Source of the DNA: Odontocerum albicorne
Taxonomy: Eukaryota > Arthropoda > Insecta > Trichoptera > Odontoceridae
Assembly: GCA_949825065.1 (NCBI GenBank)
Contig: OX463859.1
Coordinates: 19,181,134-19,245,133 of the forward strand
DNA: 64,000 nt
Direction: 5' to 3'
Each line of letters starts with the position of its first letter. Position 1 is the stretch's first letter. The notes under the pieces were generated by a model that was given only the letters and a program-made list of their open reading frames with translations, did not search any database and was not told where the DNA came from. Shown here piece after piece: positions 22,861 through 34,110 of this stretch. The translations under genes were made by a program, and so were the position numbers.

Positions 22861-23640
22861 ATTATTCGAAATTGAGAAGTAAGCTTTAAAATTTTATATT
22901 GATCGTATTTAGGTCATGCCGAAATTGCAAGGCGTGACGATTTTTCATTTTTATAGGTTCTCCAAATATACGAACACATCTTCACATACTTTTATTTAAT
23001 CGTATTTTTTTCTCTTCTTCGATATTCATACACATTAATAAGCATGTTTTATTTTTAAATTATATTCGAGTTACCGTATTTCCCTTCTTATAAATTCTAA
23101 TCAACTTGATACGAGTTTAATCACATTTTCATCCAATTTCCTCTACCGCATATTTTATACATTTTAAATTTGATTTGTCATTGATTCTGGCTTACATTAG
23201 TTTAATTTATCTCTTTTTCAAAACACGGATTAAATATTTCACCACTAATTTAAACTTGTACCGTTTGACACGCGAAGTTGAGATATGTATACATTGTCAG
23301 AGGTAAAATAAGGGTAGGGTTACTGGGACACGGGCATTCTAAGGGCTATATCTTACGGTTACCAAAATCGGCTGGCGAAAAACGAAAAAAGTATAAAACA
23401 TTTGATTTTGAACAAAATAAATTTTGATAAATTTGGTGGTTATAATGCTGCCCTCAAAGGTTTATGTGGTGAGGTTAAGTCCTTGTAAATTCTCAAGTTT
23501 AATTATTTTGAAGGCTTTAATGTATTTTAAAAAAATATATATTTTAAATAGATAAACAAAAATATAATATTGCAGCAATTTTCTCGTTCCCGAAAGTGTT
23601 TTTTCGGAATGGAGTAACATTTTGTAGTCAATTTGATCTT
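22861..23640. other. AT-rich spacer
   Basis: Nothing recognised. The 70-codon minus frame 23674-23462 has no motif. Confidence 0.4.
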
Positions 23641-23644
23641 CGTT

Positions 23645-24140
23645 GAATAAATTGATAGTTTTAAATCGATCCAATAGGGTGGGGTATTATGACGGAGTTT
23701 TGGCCGTCCTTTGGTGTTAAATGGTGGAGTGTGTGCAGTTTAAGGAAACATTTGAGAGGTTATTATCAACATTTATGACTATATATGAACACTACACACT
23801 TACACTACACTATACCTAAAGCTGGGTATGCAACTATTGCAAATCGAAAGATCTATTGTTTAAATGAATATTTTTAGTTCGTCTTCTCTTGTGTCAGTTT
23901 TGTACGGTTTTCTTACCAAATATGTTTTTCGAAACTCATATAGTTGCTGGGAATTATTTTAGTTTTATGGCTGCAGCCACCGTCATCTTATCCTTACAGT
24001 CAACTTATAAAAAAATATTTAGCTTTTTTAAAAATTTGTATATAACTATGGGTTTGAACCCTGAGTTAGATGGCACGCAAGGAGTGCCGGCTCCCTAAGC
24101 AACGCTATATAAACTATAATTTTATTATTATAACAAAAAA
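23645..24140 (+). mobile_element. LINE-B C-terminal and 3' UTR fragment
   Basis: ATCCAATAGGGTGGGGTATT aligns with 50100-50120 and TGTGTGCAGTTTAAGGAAAC with the LINE-B C-terminus. ATGAACACTACACACTTACA and CTAAAGCTGGGTATGCAACT match 29103-29375. The end, GGTTTGAACCCTGAGTTAGA...CTATATAAACTATAA, is the LINE-B terminus also seen at 50265-50345 and 63655-63720. The coding part is frameshifted. Confidence 0.7.
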
Positions 24141-25145
24141 TGTGAACAAATTATGGGGATGCGGTTTTGAATATGAGATCCAAATGCTTAAATACTTCGC
24201 CCCCCACTACATGCCATGTCAGTTAATTTGGTTTGATAAGGCATGAAAAAAAATATAAAAATACGCTTCTAGTGATAAACTCTCTATTTCCTTTTGATCT
24301 TTAGTCTCCCAAAGGGTGCTTTGAGTAAATTAAAAACTTTATGGTCCCTCAAAAATATCTAACAACAAAATGGGATCCGGAAAAGTTAACTTTATTTCGG
24401 GTCATTAAGTTATATATATTTTCAGGGTGCCGTTAAATTTATAACGATTAAACTGTACCTTTTTACAGTGGTCGTAAAAGCCTTTTTCTTTTTAGTTTTT
24501 ATGCATGTGAAAAAAAAAGAAGATTAAAGCTGTTTGAGGCTGAATGATAGGGTGATTTTTCAAATTGGTAAAGCCAAGATGAAAAGGATAAGTCATTTAA
24601 CCACTTTGCTTACGTAAAAAAATATCTGTAAAATTAGCTCGAATGTTAATTTTTTGCATTTTTCTTTTAAATTGCTCTGATAATTTTAATGGTTAAGTAA
24701 ACAATCAGAAGAGATAAGACCATTATTTTTTATTTGCATTAACTGTTTCGTCACATGCAGATCAAACCTCAATGACAAGAAAGGCGTGACTTTGAATAAA
24801 ACCTCCTCCTGATCACGAGTTATCTTACACTAAACCATTTTCTCCGGGAATGTTTTCCCAAAAATCAGGAGAGACATACGAGGCAATTGTTAATGATCCA
24901 ATCAAGTGGATAACCTCAGACACCTTTTGTGTAACCAACAATCCCCAACCCATAGGTTGTAATTCAAGAACAGTTTCATTAAGACCATTAAGCCTCTGAA
25001 ACAACCACCTGCTTATACAAGGGTGAGCGATTGAAGAGAAACATTTGGCTTTAGCTGGTGAATTGAACCTGTGGAGGTATTTTTTACTTATCTTCGGACT
25101 GCCATAGAATATTAAAAAAAATATTTAAAGGCTTTGATTAAACGT
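24141..25145. other. AT-rich spacer
   Basis: No gene or family match seen. Confidence 0.45.
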
Positions 25146-25149
25146 GGAG

Positions 25150-25440
25150 GGAATAAAAAAATAATATCTCATCAACATCATAATCGCGCCATGTCTCTTT
25201 TGGGGTACGCAGATATAATTGATCTTCACTTAATTCTATTCTGGCACACATTTTTTTGCTTTTGTTTTGTTTTGAGCATCAACTTTGTCTGGCATTTCAG
25301 TCTCCTTCTTTCAGAATTTGATTTACTTGGTCGTGTCATATTTTTTTTAAGTATTCTTAAACTTTTAGTTTGTTCTGTATTACTCGTAAAGATTACTTTG
25401 TCAAATATTTAATCATTTATTCTTCCTACCTGACCAAACC
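25150..25440 (-). mobile_element. LINE-C C-terminal/3' fragment
   Basis: On the minus strand, GACCAAGTAAATCAAATTCT (from about 25337) encodes a DQVNQILKEG-like segment. Downstream, TCTGCGTACCCCAAAAGAGA then CATGGCGCGATTATGATG is the LINE-C post-stop marker. The plus-strand 92-codon frame 25134-25412 is antisense. Confidence 0.6.
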
Positions 25441-26505
25441 ATTGCAATGCTTCATAATAACCAATGCGCATTTTCTTTAAATCAACACAATTGTACAATT
25501 ATCTTACTATGTGATATGTTATATATTATTTATCCACGAAATTTTCTCCAATTTTTCATTTATACCGTATTTATCTTATTTCAACCAGTTGTTTTGGCCA
25601 CTATTAAGTTTCACTTGCATATCCTAATGTTGGGATCAAAATTCTACTCTGATTTTTTTCAGATGCTCTGATCAGTAAACATATTATATTATCCAACCAA
25701 CTATTTACACTCTTGCCTGCTGTTAGTATCTTTCAATGTAGTACATAGCACCACCATCCAATGTAAATAATCTTCCAAGATACAACATTCCCTCAACTTG
25801 CTCTTATATTTCGTTTTTCCCTTATGTTTCATCCCTCATGTTTCACGTATACTCGTACTTCCTCTCCCAATAACCATATTTTTTAAATCAAAACTTATAA
25901 ATGGCAAATATTGAGCAACATATATACTTTTCTTATACATGTTTACAAACAGTCCATGTGATGCAACGTTTTAAGCAAAAACAGAGTCCTTTAAACGATA
26001 AGAAGATCTTTTGCGTTTCAAAACCAAAGAAAAATATTTAAAGTTTTTATTTAAGTATTATAAAATTAGTTAATAAATTTTCCAAATAAAAGTTGGCAGA
26101 CTAAAATAACAATTAAAAACAAACCAGCATAGTCCATTCTTATAAAATTAAGTACATAAAATGAACTTTTGTAATCTTTTCTAATAAATCTAATAATGTT
26201 TATATTAACCTTTCTAAGGATTTTCGGTTTATTTTCGGCTACCCTTGATTTACATAATTCAGAAAACAATGCATTTTCGAGGAAAAAAGTTTTTTTACCT
26301 TCTGTAAATAACGGATGTTCTGTATACTTTTAATTTAGCGAGTACACAGAGGGTAATACACTTTTCTCGGAAATGAAAAGCTTTGTGTTTGAGGAAGACA
26401 AATTTTGGAGCCTTTTTTCAGAGTATTTTTGGATTAAGGATTTTACGGTTTTTAAAAGTAGTTTTTTTTTCAGATCCTGTTTGTAGAGTAAATTGGTATT
26501 TTGTT
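25441..26505. other. AT-rich spacer
   Basis: Short frames at 25447 (plus) and 26066 (minus) are not recognised. No repeats seen. Confidence 0.4.
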
Positions 26506-26509
26506 TTTT

Positions 26510-26760
26510 TCTTCATACAAGCCATCACGCCATTTTCCTGTAGGAATAAGCAAGGAGAACAGACCGGCATACTTTTCTATCTCGACAAACATCCTACATC
26601 CATATACATTCTCATGAAACTTTTACGATTCTTCTGGCTTTCTACGTTTGCTTCTTTTAGAATATTATTCACTTGATCCAGCCATACTTTTTCTTGGTCT
26701 TCCTTTCACAAAAGTTCTACTCACATTTACATTAAACATACGTTTTTAAAAAAAATCAGC
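26510..26760 (-). pseudogene. LINE-C ORF2 C-terminus
   Basis: This is the clearest LINE-C C-terminus. The minus strand reads NVNVSRTFVKGRPRK at about 26735-26690. After a one-base shift it reads VWLDQVNNILKEANVESQKN and then a FMRMYMDVG-type segment (to about 26600). The order GRPRK / WLDQ / NVES / NR..FM is the conserved tail of this LINE group. The post-stop marker ATGGCGTGATGGCTTGTATG follows at 26533-26514. Confidence 0.75.
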
Positions 26761-27097
26761 ACAGAACCGTTCTGATGGTTAATATTTATTAATTTATTAT
26801 CTAGAAAAGGAGAGAATAATAAATAGAATACAAAAAATGTTAAAGAAAAAACACATAAAACGATTTGATACTTGCTGGACTATAATCAGCAACTTACTAT
26901 TCTCTAGCTAACCACTTTATCAACTAAGGTAACGATCTGACAAATTATCACGATTCGCGAATATACTAGAATTAAAAAAATCGTCTTCAAAACCAATGTA
27001 TATTGGTTCAAGAATTTAAATGGGTCAATCAAATATCTACTGATTTCCTATCCTATACATCCTGACGATTGACGAATTGTAGTAATAATTTGTTGGT

Positions 27098-28140
27098 TGG
27101 TGACTACAGTAGACTTGGTTACAACAGATTTATGTAGTCTCTTGTATTTGAAAGAAGTTGGCAAAGGTGTTAATTGGACAAGCTCAGAACAATTAAAGTT
27201 AGATTCGCAATTTTTTGAGTCCCAATAAGTTGGTTATTTGCTTAACCCTTCCCTTACGGTGATAAAATTGAAACACGCGCTCCGGTGTTGGGTAGTGAGT
27301 ACGCGATCAAAAATTAGCGATTTTAAATCGGAAAAATAAGAACATTCAAAGATAATCCCCTTAATTAATTATAATTGAAGTTAAAAATTATAATAATTGA
27401 GATTTATTTGCTGAAAACATTAAAAAACCATCTGGCAACGCTCACGGAACGGGCGTATATCTAGTCTCGTTGCCAGCTCAACAGCTACTGCAGCGCGGCA
27501 GGGTTGGTGGCTAACTCGGACGTGGCTTACACTTGTGAGGTTGAGACAATTGAGCTCCTCGCTATTCAGTGACGTATGCAAAAGTGAGATGCGAATATAG
27601 TGTCGCGCTTCTCGCATACTCTTCACCTATCGTCAAGACCCAAGATCGAGGCACTCACAGCGTTTAAATGCGAATTTGTTTCCGATATTCATGAAATACT
27701 TACGATATAGTCGATAAATTCTGATAATTATTAATATTATTTTTTAAATCGATGCGTAAATATATTATGGAAGAATACCTAAAATCTTAACCTTGTATTT
27801 ATTATATTTATAGAGATATTGATGGTTATTAGAAGCAACGTGTAGAAGATACCCAACACAGGGAAGCAAAAGTTAACGACTACAATATACGATTGATGTA
27901 GTCTATTGAGTATGAAAAAAGTTGGCAAAAAGATTAATTGGACAAACTCAGAGCAATCAGTCAGATTTGCATTTGTTTGAGTCTCAATAAGTTAGTTATT
28001 TGCTTAACGACTACAATAGACGATTGACGTAGTCTCTTGGGTATGAAAAATGTTGGCAAAGAGGTTAATTGGACAAACTCAGAACTATTAAAGTTAGATT
28101 CGCATTTTTTGAGTCTTAATAAGTTGATTTATTTGATTAT
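27098..28140. repeat. Three 131-140 bp tandem units, interrupted
   Basis: Units with the markers GACTACA.TA.AC, GTTGGCAAA, TTAATTGGACAA.CTCAGA and TTTTGAGTC.CAATAAGTT lie at about 27102-27245, 27873-28003 and 28004-28135. The first and second are separated by the TTAA-flanked element 27246-27872. No coding capacity. Confidence 0.85.
27246..27872. mobile_element. TTAA-flanked non-autonomous element (piggyBac-like)
   Basis: The 627 bp insert is flanked by TTAA at 27242-27245 and 27873-27876. Removing it with one TTAA rebuilds GTTATTTGC-TTAA-CGACTACAATA, exactly the junction between the next two tandem units (27995-28016). The ends read CCCTTCCCTTACGG (left) and CTTTTGCTTCCCTG (right, reverse complement). 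Further in, GTGTTGGGTA is a perfect 10 bp inverted repeat (27285-27294, 27850-27859). TTAA duplication and CCC ends point to the piggyBac superfamily. There is no transposase, only a GC-rich core (27430-27660) with no recognised product. Confidence 0.75.
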
Positions 28141-28925
28141 ACGAGTATGTCAAATTAAAGAGATTTCCAAAATATTCAAAGAATAATGTCTTAAGTATTT
28201 CGGAAAATGTTATTAAACGAAATAATGTTCAACTTCATTTAAACGTTGGAGTTTGTTGTTTTGTTGAAACACATATATTTTATATTTATCGTACTTTGAA
28301 TACATTTTTTTAAATAAAATTGAATAGAATTTAAAAACATATATATTGAAATTTAAATATAACTTTGGTTATGTGTCGAACCCCTTTAAAATTTAATTGA
28401 TTTTTTTTTATGTACCCCGTTTGAGGAAAACTTGAGAATATGCTATAATGAAATATTTTAAATTCGTATTTCTGAGAAGTCCCTCGCTTTGCTCAAGTTT
28501 AAATATTCATGACTTTTTTTAAACATTGCCTTTCAAAGTACATATTTTATCCCATTGCGAAATCTCCTGGTCATATTAATTTCGGACAGCAGTTTTACTA
28601 AAACCGACAGATTTATGCAAAAATAAAATGTTACATCTTATATCGTGGCTCCTTGTCATGGTGTCGTAATATTTTTGTTTACCGGAAAACAAACGATCAA
28701 TGAGACTTAAGTAACCCATGAGAAATGTTTTAAGAATTCATAAGTGTGCATCAGTAAGTGCAAATTTTAACCAATATTTAGATAGATTGATAACATTGAT
28801 ATCATATTAAATAATTTGAATGACACCATTAAAGTACCTTAATGTGATGTCACCATTATTCTTTAGAATCTATAAGGGATGTTCCTTCGGAGAGAGGTAG
28901 AATTTATCGATTAAATTCGTAGGCA
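28141..28925. other. AT-rich spacer
   Basis: Nothing recognised. Confidence 0.45.
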
Positions 28926-28929
28926 TTGA

Positions 28930-29520
28930 ATAAATGGATTGTTTATAAATCAATCAAAAAGGGCGAAGTAGTGTGACAGTGCATTTGCCATTGCTGGTAT
29001 TATGTCGTGAAATGGTTTGCATCTTCGTTTAAAATATATGGGTGGCGTATGCAGCTTCAGGAAGACAACACTTTTATGGGGTTTTAATTTATATTTATGA
29101 TTATAAATGAACACTACACACATACACTATCTACATATGAAGAGTTCTAATTAATAAGACAATTGTCTTCTAGCCCGAAGGCTGCGGTTTCAATTTTAGT
29201 TGGAATTCAGATAAAAAAAAGGATTCCAGTCTGGTTTTTACTTAAGGCTTCTGTAACATATTTCTGGTTGGTTGGAATATATAAATACAAGGAAATAATC
29301 TTGTCAGGTTGCACTGTATACAACAAAAGTGTAGTACGATATAATATAATACGCATACACCTAAAGCTGAACGTGCAACTATCACATATTAAAATACCTG
29401 TAAAAGGATCTTAGAAGTTCATATTTTCTAGCAAGTTTTCTGCGATTTTCTTACCACATATAATTTTCCTAATATATGCAGATGCAGGGGAGTACCTTAT
29501 CTTATGGTCACATACATCAT
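28930..29520 (+). mobile_element. LINE-B C-terminal/3' fragment, interrupted by SINE-A
   Basis: GCCATTGCTGGTATTATGTC and ATATGGGTGGCGTATGCAGC match the LINE-B C-terminus. ATGAACACTACACACATACA (29106-29125) and ACCTAAAGCTGAACGTGCAA (29358-29377) match adjacent positions in the 23.8 kb copy. Here they are separated by a SINE-A insertion at about 29150-29350. Confidence 0.7.
29150..29350 (+). mobile_element. SINE-A inserted in LINE-B
   Basis: AAGGATTCCAGTCTGGTTTT, TTTCTGGTTGGTTGGAATAT and CTGTATACAACAAAAGTGTA are diagnostic SINE-A body and tail blocks. The tRNA-like head is damaged (GTCTTCTAGCCCGAAGGCTG). It splits LINE-B 3' sequence and is therefore younger than that copy. Confidence 0.75.
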
Positions 29521-30300
29521 CTTCCTACCCTTAGAATCAACTAATATATGTAACATACATCTTTATTATAATTATAAATTATGAAATTATTGAACGAGGT
29601 TAACAATACTCGTATAAATGTCTAAGATGCTAGCTGAGTGATCAATGCCACCAGTATTAAGTTTTCAAAGTAAAAGAAATGGCATAAAGTCGATTTTTCC
29701 AAATACAGAATTTCCGTCGCAATAAGGATTTATATTATGATTTACGTATGCAAATGTTATATTGCCTTATATTCTCCGTACTCTTTGGTATTGAAGCATG
29801 CACATTCAATCGGTTAGCACAAAGAAACTAAGAGATTTTTAAATGAGGTGCTATCAAATAATGCTGAGAGTCATATGCATTGACAAATTCCGTAATGGAG
29901 TCATGTTGAAATGGATGAATAAAGATAGAAAATTACTATTCACCATCAAAACATAAAATGAACCATACTTTGGGTGAATGCCGGGCGCCACCCACCGCCC
30001 GCCTTTTTAAAGGGTTCGAAAAAGAGTGGGAGACTCCCTCCCCGCTCCCTTCCTCAGGCCGAGAAGAACAACTGCGTGATGTCAATTTTAAGTGCATTTC
30101 GGGTGCAAAACATAAACAATGACGGGACATTGGAAATTGTCACAAGTTTTCGATTCCATTTCTTCTAGAACCAATCTCGTTCGGCCTAACTGCGTAATAG
30201 CAGGTGTGTTCGCGCTGATACTTTTTAACAGTATTTTATGACCCTAAAAGTACTGGGCCGACCAGTTGCATAGACATGGCGCCCGCGGAATTATTCTGGG
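29521..30300. other. Spacer with GC-rich island
   Basis: About 29975-30070 and 30180-30290 are GC-rich relative to the surroundings. Frames on both strands over 29936-30168 mirror each other and are not convincing. The island may be the 5' part of the element that continues as R30 (30430-30721). No promoter can be assigned. Confidence 0.35.
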
Positions 30301-30301
30301 A

Positions 30302-30410
30302 ATAGTATAGCCATTTTGAATTTAATTAAATGATAAAATATAATTTACACAAAATACTATAGCCATTTTGAATTTAATGCAATTATAAAATATACTTCTC
30401 ACACTATACT
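30302..30410. repeat. 52 bp tandem duplication
   Basis: TATAGCCATTTTGAATTTAA occurs at about 30306 and again 52 bp later. The following bases, ATGATAAAATATAATTTACAC and GCAATTATAAAATATACTTC, are diverged. Confidence 0.75.
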
Positions 30411-30429
30411 CGAAAATTGGGAAAAAAAC

Positions 30430-30721
30430 TGTTTCGATGTGCTCCGATCGTCTCACTTCGGTGTGCCATTGAATCCAGTAGAGCGGTGTGTCCAGTGAAT
30501 TTGCTGGTGTGCAACGGTCACTAACTAAAAAAAAAAACAAACTCTACGGTACAACTAAGCTTTCCAACTACATTTACGTTGGAATGACTCGGGAATCCTT
30601 GACTACGAGACCCAGTAACGAACGAACAGACTTGCATAATGAAGTTGTTCTTTTCATCAACAAAATGGTGGATTTTCTGCATTTTAATGTACTTGTACTC
30701 CACGGTTCACCTTTCCATTAA
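30430..30721 (+). repeat. Dispersed repeat R30, with possible GIY-YIG-like frame
   Basis: The block 30436-30520 (GTGCTCCGATCGTCTCAC, TGCTGGTGTGCAACGGTCAC) is shared with 51530-51610. 30563-30620 is shared with the start of the 70 bp array at 51665. The 77-codon frame 30488-30721 contains NYIYVGMTRESLTTR, which superficially resembles the start of a GIY-YIG nuclease (Y..VG.T...L..R). Key residues further on cannot be verified and the second copy is shifted, so this is only a suggestion. Class unknown. Confidence 0.5.
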
Positions 30722-31127
30722 AATAATGTACATATTGCATTATGAATTAAAAAAAAACATAAACTGTCCAATAATTGAACATAGCTCTTTTTTTACAAAA
30801 GAATCAAAGAATTAATATACTGCGTCTTGTCTGTCATTTTTATTTTTATTTTGCGAATAATTTTTCGCCAGGACGAAAATTCATGTATATTAATGGTCTA
30901 ACTTTTTTCCTTTTTCTTTTGCGAATCACGAAGGACGCTTCAAGTGAGGAGAATCCTCAAAGACGGATTAAGACGAAAAATGAAAAGTACTTAATGAGGC
31001 GGCAAAGATTTATTTCTTTTTTGGATAATTTGAAGGGGTTTCATAATAGATTATACAGACTGGAGGCGTGGTTTATTTGTTCAAAGTTTTTTTACAGTTC
31101 AATATTTTTATGGGCCTAATAAATGCT

Positions 31128-31690
31128 GTAGAAACACGTGCACCGAGAAAAATATACATGACAATGTATGACAGAATACGAATTGAAGACAATAGGGATG
31201 AATGTGAACCTAAGGCTGACGTGTTGAGTAAGATGAAGAATAGCACGCTGATATGGTTTGGGCATGTGGGACGAATGGAAGAAGAAAGAGGAACAAAATA
31301 ACTATAAAGTGCAAATGTGAATGGAAGACATGTGACAAGAAGGTCGAGGAAAGTGTGGTTGGATCAAAATAATGATATTTTGAATGAAGTAAATGTAGAA
31401 AGTCAGTGAAATCGAAATAGTTGTACGAGAAGGTGTATGGATGTAGGGGTGCTATTTTTGTTTGTCGATATAGGAAAGTCTTGCGTTTCTCTCTGCCTAC
31501 CCTGACAGAAAAAATGGCGTGATAGTATGTTTGTATGTAATCATTTTTATGTCCTCGGTGAGGTACAGGCAAAATCCTAATTCGCTGAGGACACGACAAA
31601 TCCATTAAAATTGTGTATCCAAATGTTACTGGTTGTTCTTTCGCAAATTGTGTATTTATAGATTTCTTGTCATGTAAATAAAAAAAAATT
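31128..31690 (+). pseudogene. LINE-C ORF2 C-terminus and 3' UTR
   Basis: The frame to 31301 reads DVLSKMKNSTLIWFGHVGRM plus EEERGTK. A frame change then gives NVNGRHVTRRSRKVWLDQNN, DILNEVNVESQ and NR..CTRRCMDVG up to about 31447. This is the full set of LINE-C C-terminal motifs in the usual order. The post-stop marker TCTCTGCCTACCCTGACAGA follows (31478-31507). The 3' UTR (GAGGACACGACAAATCCATT ... GATTTCTTGTCATGTAAATA) matches 41525-41640. No RT domain; dead. Confidence 0.75.
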
Positions 31691-32110
31691 ATTATAATTT
31701 TCGAATTTTTATTTCTTTGTATGACAGAAAAAAGTGTTAAGTATATGCTTAACTGTATTTGGTAGAATACATACCCTTGTCTGTTTTAAAAAAGGGCGCA
31801 TATTCAGTGATTAATAAAAAAACAATTATTATATTTTACTTATAATCTTAATTTATTTTTAAATGGAGGCTTGGGACTGGTGGTATATTTTTATGTCTAT
31901 GGATATCAATTCCCGATTCACAGATAAGGTCACATAAGCAATGCCACATCGAGTCATGGCCCAAGGGCTATCCACGCTTTGCCGTTTGTAGCTTGAATAT
32001 GCGGCCCTCGAGCCAATTTTTAACATATACCTCGTTGTCTCGATAAAACACTTGGCGACACAGATTTCCATCCTTGGCATAGTCTCTAAACAACCGTTCC
32101 TGCAAGTTAA
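31691..32110. other. Unassigned sequence
   Basis: 31860-32110 is somewhat GC-richer, with a 104-codon minus frame (32173-31859) partly antisense to SINE-A. I recognise no product. Confidence 0.35.
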
Positions 32111-32114
32111 ATGT

Positions 32115-32300
32115 GTTGTTTTATACTTTTGTTGTATACAATACAAGCTAGTGGGTTTATTTTCATTTGGCAATTTCTTCCAACCTACCAGAAAAATGTT
32201 AAAGAACCCTTAAGTGAAAACCAGGAGTTCCAGTGGGATTTGAACCCGTATCTCCTGGCTGGGAGACAAACGTCTTATAAACTAGGCCACGGAGGCTATC
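32115..32300 (-). mobile_element. SINE-A, near full length
   Basis: The minus strand reads GCCTCCGTGGCCTAGTTTAT (A box), GATACGGGTTCAAATCCCAC (B box) and GGAACTCCTGGTTTTCACTT. It then reads TTTTTCTGGTAGGTTGGAAG and CCACTAGCTTGTATTGTATA. This is one of the best-preserved heads in the window. The overlapping plus frame 32111-32386 is antisense. Confidence 0.85.
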
Positions 32301-32694
32301 TTGTATATGTGTGTCTCTTTTATAGAAATCTTTATATCGTAGATATTGTCCAGCCTAAGATCTTCGTCGTAGAGTATGCCTGTTAGTAACCGTCCGTCAT
32401 CCATTTAATGGTAGATATTTTAGTCAGAACGGCATATTTTATTAACAGCACTACAGCTAATGACATATTGGTTTTACTAAGGACGTCCTCATTAATAAGT
32501 TTGTCTTGCTAAATCATCACATGGGTGTCCAGATATAGATTTTAATTATGCCATACTATATCCTCCAGTCTACCAAATAAATGCATGGTGGTCTTCACGA
32601 CCTTTGTAGTACATCTTCTCGGGGAAGTGTTCTAAAGTTTTCTTACTAAATATTATAAATACAGTCTGTAGTTGCTATATTTTGGCTTAACTTT

Positions 32695-32815
32695 TGTTGG
32701 CTGCTGAAGTCTAACGGTAAGCATTTATGCTTGAGTTTTAAGTGGGTGCTTTAGGTTCGAATCCTGGCGAGAGCTGTTCCAAATTGGTTTAACTCTTAGG
32801 CCATTTTACATATGA
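32695..32815 (+). mobile_element. tRNA-like SINE fragment
   Basis: AAGTCTAACGGTAAGCATTT (A-box region) and TTTAGGTTCGAATCCTGGCG (a perfect B box, GGTTCGAATCC) are followed by a short body, CCAAATTGGTTTAACTCTTAGG. It resembles SINE-A in layout but is diverged. It lies just left of the mariner element. Confidence 0.55.
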
Positions 32816-32823
32816 ATCTACTA

Positions 32824-34110
32824 GGTTAGTCAAAAAATTTTGAAAGCGGAAATGAAAATACATTTTTTTTGGGAGGAAATCACTTTTATTGCTCAGTATA
32901 GTCTCCCATAAGATCAATACACTTGGTCCAACGATCTTCCAACTTTGTTGTCCCATCACGGAAGTGACTTTCTGGAAGGCCTGCAAAATACTCCTCTACG
33001 ACGGCTATAACCTCTTCGTTTGATGAAAAATGCTTTCCACGAAGGAATTTTTTGAGGTGTGAGAACAGCCAGAAGTCAGAGGGAGCTAAATCTGGCGAAA
33101 AGGGTGGATGCTGCAACAATTCGTACCCCAATTCACTGATTTTCGCGATGGTTTTTTGAGCTGTGTGAGCAGGTGCATTGTCTTGATGAAAAATGATTTT
33201 TTTCTTCTGCAAACCGGGTCTTTTTTCACAATTTTTTTCATCCAACTGGTTCAAAAGGTCACAATAATAATCAGAGTTGATTGTTTTACCAGTTTGGAGA
33301 TAATCTATCAATAAAACTTGTTTTGCATCCCAAAAAACTGACGCTAACACCTTCTTGGCCGATTTCTGGACACGAATTCGCTTCGGAGCCAAAGTGCCTG
33401 GTTCACACCACTCCTTAGCCTCTTGTTTTGATTCAGGATCATGGTGGTAGACCCAAGTCTCATTCATAATGATGAATCGACGCAGAAAATCCTTTTTATC
33501 CTTTCGAAATTGCTCCAAATGTTGCTCAGAAAGTCGCATTCGAACGTGTTTTTGTTGTATTGTTAGCAAATGCGGCACCCAATGTGCACACAGTTTTTTG
33601 AAACCCAAAACTTCAGCCAAAATATGCCATGTTGTTCCATGTGAGATGTTTATGGTGTCAGCTATCACGTCCACAGTCGATCGATGATCTTCCAAAACCA
33701 TATCCTGTATTTTCGCTATGATTTCTGGTGTTGATGCACTTTTTGGACGTCCTGAGCGTGGATCGTCTTCAACGCTTGTACGGCCACGCTTAAACTCCAA
33801 AATCCATCGGTGAACGGTTGGAAATGAAGGAGAAGACTTCTTTAATACTTTCACTATCTTTGCATGGATCTCAGTAGCGATAAACCTTCCAAAACAAAGA
33901 ATTTAATCACTGCCCGATATTCGGATTTTTCCATTGTTAAAAAATACACTGATACGTCAACTTCAAATGGCTTGTAAACAAAGAATGAATTGACACATCG
34001 AAATGAAATTTTGAGTACGTTCTTATGAAAGATGAAATATTAAAATGGCGTAGATTTTTTGGTTTTTCTACTGCTCCATAGATGTCGCTTTCAAAACTTA
34101 TTAACTAACC
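32824..34110 (-). mobile_element. Full-length mariner element
   Basis: 1287 bp, with terminal inverted repeats GGTTAGTCAAAAAATTTTGA (left) and GGTTAGTTAATAAGTTTTGA (right, reverse complement), continuing to GAAAGCG. It is flanked by TA on each side (32822-32823, 34111-34112), the canonical mariner target duplication. The length equals that of typical mariners (about 1.3 kb). It carries one transposase gene on the minus strand. Confidence 0.95.
32886..33934 (-). pseudogene. Mariner transposase, inactive
   Basis: The natural start is the ATG at 33934-33932 (MEKSEYRAVIKFFVLEGLS). A one-base frameshift near 33885-33875 moves the reading into the 322-codon frame that ends at 32886. The helix-turn-helix DNA-binding half comes first (HAKIVKVLKK ... 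VEDDPRSGRPKSASTPEI). The catalytic half has the motifs ETWVYHHDPESK, FHQDNAPAHT and SPDLAPSDFWLF. Second and third aspartates are 34 residues apart (D34D). The first catalytic aspartate, expected in IITMDETWV-type sequence, is asparagine here (IIMNETWV, near 33465), a GAT to AAT change. Frameshift plus D-to-N make it non-functional. Confidence 0.92.

Noticed and set aside
27286..27858. Solo LTR with ends TGTTGGGTA...TACCCAACA.
   Set aside because: The repeats are perfect, but the flanks (CCGG/CAGG) do not duplicate. The TTAA borders just outside are proved by the neighbouring empty site, so these repeats are internal to the TTAA element.
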